Assembly: GCA_018398805.1 (NCBI GenBank) | Contig: JAGFBZ010000289.1 | Location: 2,559,001-2,623,000, forward strand | Direction of reading: 5' to 3' | DNA from: Hirundichthys speculiger | Taxonomy: Eukaryota > Chordata > Actinopteri > Beloniformes > Exocoetidae | DNA: 64,000 nucleotides | Shown here: positions 61,501 through 64,000 of the stretch, piece after piece | Layout: every line of letters begins with the position of its first letter | Position numbering within the stretch: the first letter of the stretch is position 1 | Program-made: the position numbers and the translations under genes | Notes under the pieces: model-generated | Told to the model about the DNA's origin: nothing | The model's input: the letters and a program-made list of their open reading frames with translations, nothing else | Databases searched by the model: none

Positions 61501-62580
61501 AGTATTAATAATTCAATGATGTCCTGTGTATTTATATTGAATATAAGTCAGTGGACCCAATGCTTATTTGCTGTGAATGCTTATTGGTCCTCTTACTAAA
61601 ATAGCTGAGTAGGTTCATCCATCAGTACTGCTATATGTTTGTTATTAAATAAACTTAGATTATAGGATCTAAAGGCAAAAATTGGACTTTATGTGTAATG
61701 AAAAGCATCTGTGGTTTTTTTCTTTTCTTTTCTCTGCAAAACTTGCTATTTTGCCTCCACAGAATTTTAATTACATCCCAATGAAAAGCAAGCCCCAGCT
61801 ACATTGGGAAAAACATCTAAGACCTGGCTTTTTTTAAATGCCATTGTCTGACTATCATTATACTTGCAGTTACAAATGCCATGTGCCAGGTTTTAAGACA
61901 GATGGAATCATTTTCTCTGCTTTGTTTTTTTTTTTCTTACTTCTATATTACAGTCAATTACAGCTGCTTATTGAAACAACAAAAGGAACCCCATTGATCC
62001 TTGGGAATATAATTACGTTATACTACTAATTATTTTAGCATGAAATAGTTGCTAAATTTATATACAGCAACAAAAGAGGCCACACTGGGGAGCAGAACAG
62101 AGCAGCTGGTTACCGACATTCTCTAGCAAACAGTTAATTACTACAATAATCACTTTTTCTCTACATCTTTGAAAGGTGACCAGCGCTTTGGCAGTGAACG
62201 TGATCAAAACATTTAATAAGAGTTCTGTAAATGAATGCTGTTATAATATCTATATCACGTCTTGTCTTTTGCATGGTTATCACATCATCCTTTCTTTCAG
62301 GGGTTCCTGTGCAATGCTTGTTCTGACCAAAGAAAACGCCGTGGAGGAGTGGAGGGCCATGATGGGCCCCACTGACCCAGAGACAGCAAAGAATACATCT
62401 CCAGATTCTTTGAGGGCCCGCTTCGCTGCTGACATTCTCCAGAACTCAGTTCATGGCTCCTCCAGTGAGCAGCATGCAGAGGAGAAGATCCGGTTCATCT
62501 TTGGTGACATCTGCACAGACGCAGAATTCACCAGCGACAGTGAGACTCCAGCGTCCAACCAGAATGTTTTAACTGAATAA
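55529..62580 (+). CDS. NME8: NME8 (TXNDC3): thioredoxin plus three NDK domains
   Basis: The exons are 55529-55561, 55665-55722, 55956-56059, 56162-56233, 57433-57549, 58223-58298, 58490-58572, 58670-58762, 59075-59229, 59563-59759, 59979-60123, 60204-60311, 60682-60833, 60942-61087 and 62301-62580. All introns are GT-AG with matching phases. The intended product is about 605 residues (human NME8 is 588). A thioredoxin domain (1 to about 130) has an intact WCGPC at 38-42. An acidic linker leads to NDK1 (about 160-298; IKPD, NAVHGSE with H279), NDK2 (about 315-446; NQLHGS, H430) and NDK3 (from about 450; IKPN, NSVHGS, H564). NDK2 departs from the catalytic set (RPD for KPD, WK for WR, GPPD for GPTD) and is probably weak or inactive. 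The family acts in axonemes of cilia and sperm tails, and human NME8 variants have been linked to ciliary dyskinesia. Exon 14 carries one extra base near 61070, so the sequence as given cannot make NDK3. The start ATG follows the X-box promoter and opens the only frame leading into the thioredoxin domain. Confidence 0.93.
56234..57432 (+). other. NME8: NME8 intron 4 with repeat-like sequence
   Basis: This 1.2-kb intron holds a perfect 14-bp hairpin: TAAATAGAGACAAG at 56897-56910, a 9-nt loop and the exact complement at 56920-56933. A stretch at 57180-57260, ending near GAATATGCCCCCTTTAAA, resembles a common fish MITE end. The acceptor at 57431-57432 lacks a strong pyrimidine tract. The other large intron (61088-62300) shows nothing recognisable. 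Confidence 0.55.
61067..61087 (+). other. NME8: Frameshift site in NME8 exon 14
   Basis: After FFNQL (last intact codon 61067-61069) the literal frame reads GGIHVP up to the donor. Skipping one base gives VEFMC, which aligns with VQFMS of NDK1 and LKNMT of NDK2. Only the shifted frame leaves the two-base phase (CA then GTAAGT at 61088) needed by exon 15, which starts with one base before GSCAML. The unshifted frame would run into TGA at 62373-62375 after about 537 residues. Confidence 0.85.
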
Positions 62581-62689
62581 ACAGTTCTGCACTTCAGTTT
62601 GTCGTTTTTGATGCGTGCATTATTAGAAATGACAGTTCTCGCTGCATCATGGTTGCAATGAGCTTCCACAACCTTGAGCACTAAATAAA
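62576..62689 (+). terminator. NME8: NME8 polyadenylation signals
   Basis: Two AATAAA hexamers follow the last exon. The first (62576-62581) overlaps the stop codon TAA (62578-62580). The second (62684-62689) lies about 105 bp downstream and is the more likely signal for the mature 3' end. Confidence 0.65.
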
Positions 62690-62889
62690 AAAATTCTGCA
62701 AATGAATAAGACAGTCTTGGAGATGAAAATGCAAGAAATCTCCAACAACTTTGATAAACTTTAAGTGTAAGGAGTGAATTCAAGGGCATGACAAGACATG
62801 GGCCTTCAAGAACTCCTTGCAGGATTGCTAAGAAATCAAACCCGAACCCAGAATAGACTTTCCTTAAATCCCTCCTGAGGAATGATCAG

Positions 62890-63550
62890 ACCATGGAGCA
62901 GTGGTGCTGTGTTTGAATGTGCATCTATACCTGCACCAATAACATGCCGTTTTGATGCATCATCACTGCAAATTTCAGATTTAAATATGACACATTACAG
63001 AAATAACGACAACGGAAAAAGAGTCAAGTTGGCCACAATGACCGAGTGTAAGTTTGGAAGACAAAAAGATGCAGAATTCCATGAAAGATCACTTCCATCT
63101 GTGAAGCATGGGGGTGGACAGATCATAATTTGGGAAAGCATTGCAGCTGGTGACATGGAGAATATTTCACTGGTAGAGTGAAGAATTTATTAAATCAAAA
63201 TGAATAAATTTTTAAAGCATTAACACTCTAAAATATTGAAAAAAAGAATAAGGCATCTACAACAGCACAAGAATCCCAAACACTACGAATCAAATTGAAA
63301 ACACGGAAGACCTCGTCTAACCCAATAAACTTCAAAAGAGCAGTTCCATGCAAAATGTTGAAGATTTTCACAAACTGACAGCCAGAGATGCTAAAATCTA
63401 TTTTTGAAGAGTTACTTAATAATTTTTTTTTAGTTTTTTGGGGGGTAAATCCTTGTTCAGATCAACATGCAAGTAAAAATATAATCTTGATGAAAACTTT
63501 ATGCATGTTGGCAATAAAATTGTTAAGAGCCTCGGTCAATTATTAATTAT
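62890..63550 (+). mobile_element. Tc1-like transposase remnant downstream of NME8
   Basis: The frame at 63020-63180 contains FGRQKDAEFHERSLPSVKHG, then GGGQIIIWESIAAG. This is the block following the second catalytic aspartate region in Tc1-like transposases, where the usual form is TVKHGGGSxMxWGCFAA. Stops and missing parts show it is dead. The stretch to about 63550 is AT-rich and probably the element's 3' part. It differs from the remnant at 1-690, so it is a separate copy. Confidence 0.68.
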
Positions 63551-64000
63551 TCATATTAAAAGTAATTTTGGTGGAACCTTTGCACATCATGTTATCAAAA
63601 TTCTGGGGGAAATTTAAAAAAAAATGGACATCACTTATTTTCATATTGTTCTTTCAGAACATAGAATAAAATAAAATTTGACAATATATGCAGGTCAAAG
63701 ACTGATTCTATTTAATAAACTTATAAAGGATGATGGCATGAGCTCTGGCATCTTTGCACATCCTGATAAACTTGCAGCAGTGGAGCATTTTCACTGGCTG
63801 CAGGGCTGCTGCTGTACAGTCAGTGAATTGAGCTGCATTGTTAGTTATCAGCAGTTAACTTTATTTTCCTTTATTGCACATAGGATCAGTGTAATTCAAA
63901 TCCCTGCTGTCCTCTAACAGAGGGAAGAAGCTGGCCAAACCACTCAAACCAAACCAGGACACTTGATACTCTCTCCTGTACTAAAACATTTTTGCATAAA
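63551..64000. other. Gene-free right edge
   Basis: No supportable feature. The open frame at 63678-63917 has no recognisable domain. Confidence 0.5.

Noticed and set aside
61740..61860. Possible additional exon with a good acceptor (CCTCCACAG at 61762)
   Set aside because: It could bridge the phase problem before exon 15, but its translation does not resemble the missing NDK segment. A one-base shift in exon 14 restores VEFMC and the correct phase without it.

Overview
This is eukaryotic nuclear DNA, almost certainly from a teleost fish. It has a sparse, intron-rich gene layout and a repeat set typical of fish: L2- and Rex1-type LINEs, an RTE-like LINE tail, Tc1/mariner remnants, many hAT elements and MITEs, and long microsatellites. 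No bacterial, phage or CRISPR-like content is seen. Identifications rest on reading motifs and splice sites by eye; no database search was possible.

One host gene can be supported. A 15-exon gene on the + strand (55529-62580) encodes an N-terminal thioredoxin domain followed by three nucleoside diphosphate kinase (NDK) domains, the architecture of NME8/TXNDC3, an axonemal protein of cilia and sperm flagella. Every junction is GT-AG and phase-compatible. The upstream region has a perfect palindromic X-box (RFX site) about 130 bp before the ATG and an ETS-like site, as expected for a ciliary gene. In the copy given here exon 14 carries one extra base at about 61070. Read literally, this destroys the third NDK domain and stops in the last exon (62373-62375).

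The remaining roughly 57 kb is gene-poor and holds mobile elements. From left to right: a Tc1-like transposase remnant (1-690, minus); a foldback element (1210-1819); a Harbinger-type MITE (3140-3317); a hAT MITE with a perfect 8-bp duplication (8919-9274); an antisense L2 LINE (12870-14130); a palindromic MITE (15603-15812); a hAT element (18804-19906) that hosts an RTE-like LINE tail; an L2 LINE (about 20400-23510) split by a second foldback element (20774-22168); a hAT 5' fragment, a TTAA MITE and a pogo/Tigger-like element (23646-28270); a complete-ended 2-kb hAT element (28523-30506); a Rex1-type LINE (37250-39043); another L2 3' end (42831-43952); a hAT element with a BED-finger exon (45454-46527); dispersed fish repeats (40550-40830, 51000-51377); and another Tc1-like remnant after NME8.

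The least expected observation is that the two foldback elements share the termini TATGGA...TCCATA, perfect 6-bp target duplications and inverted arms, although their arm and internal tandem-repeat sequences differ completely. Together they look like one poorly described non-autonomous DNA transposon group. Long gene-free stretches were inspected, and what they hold is recorded.
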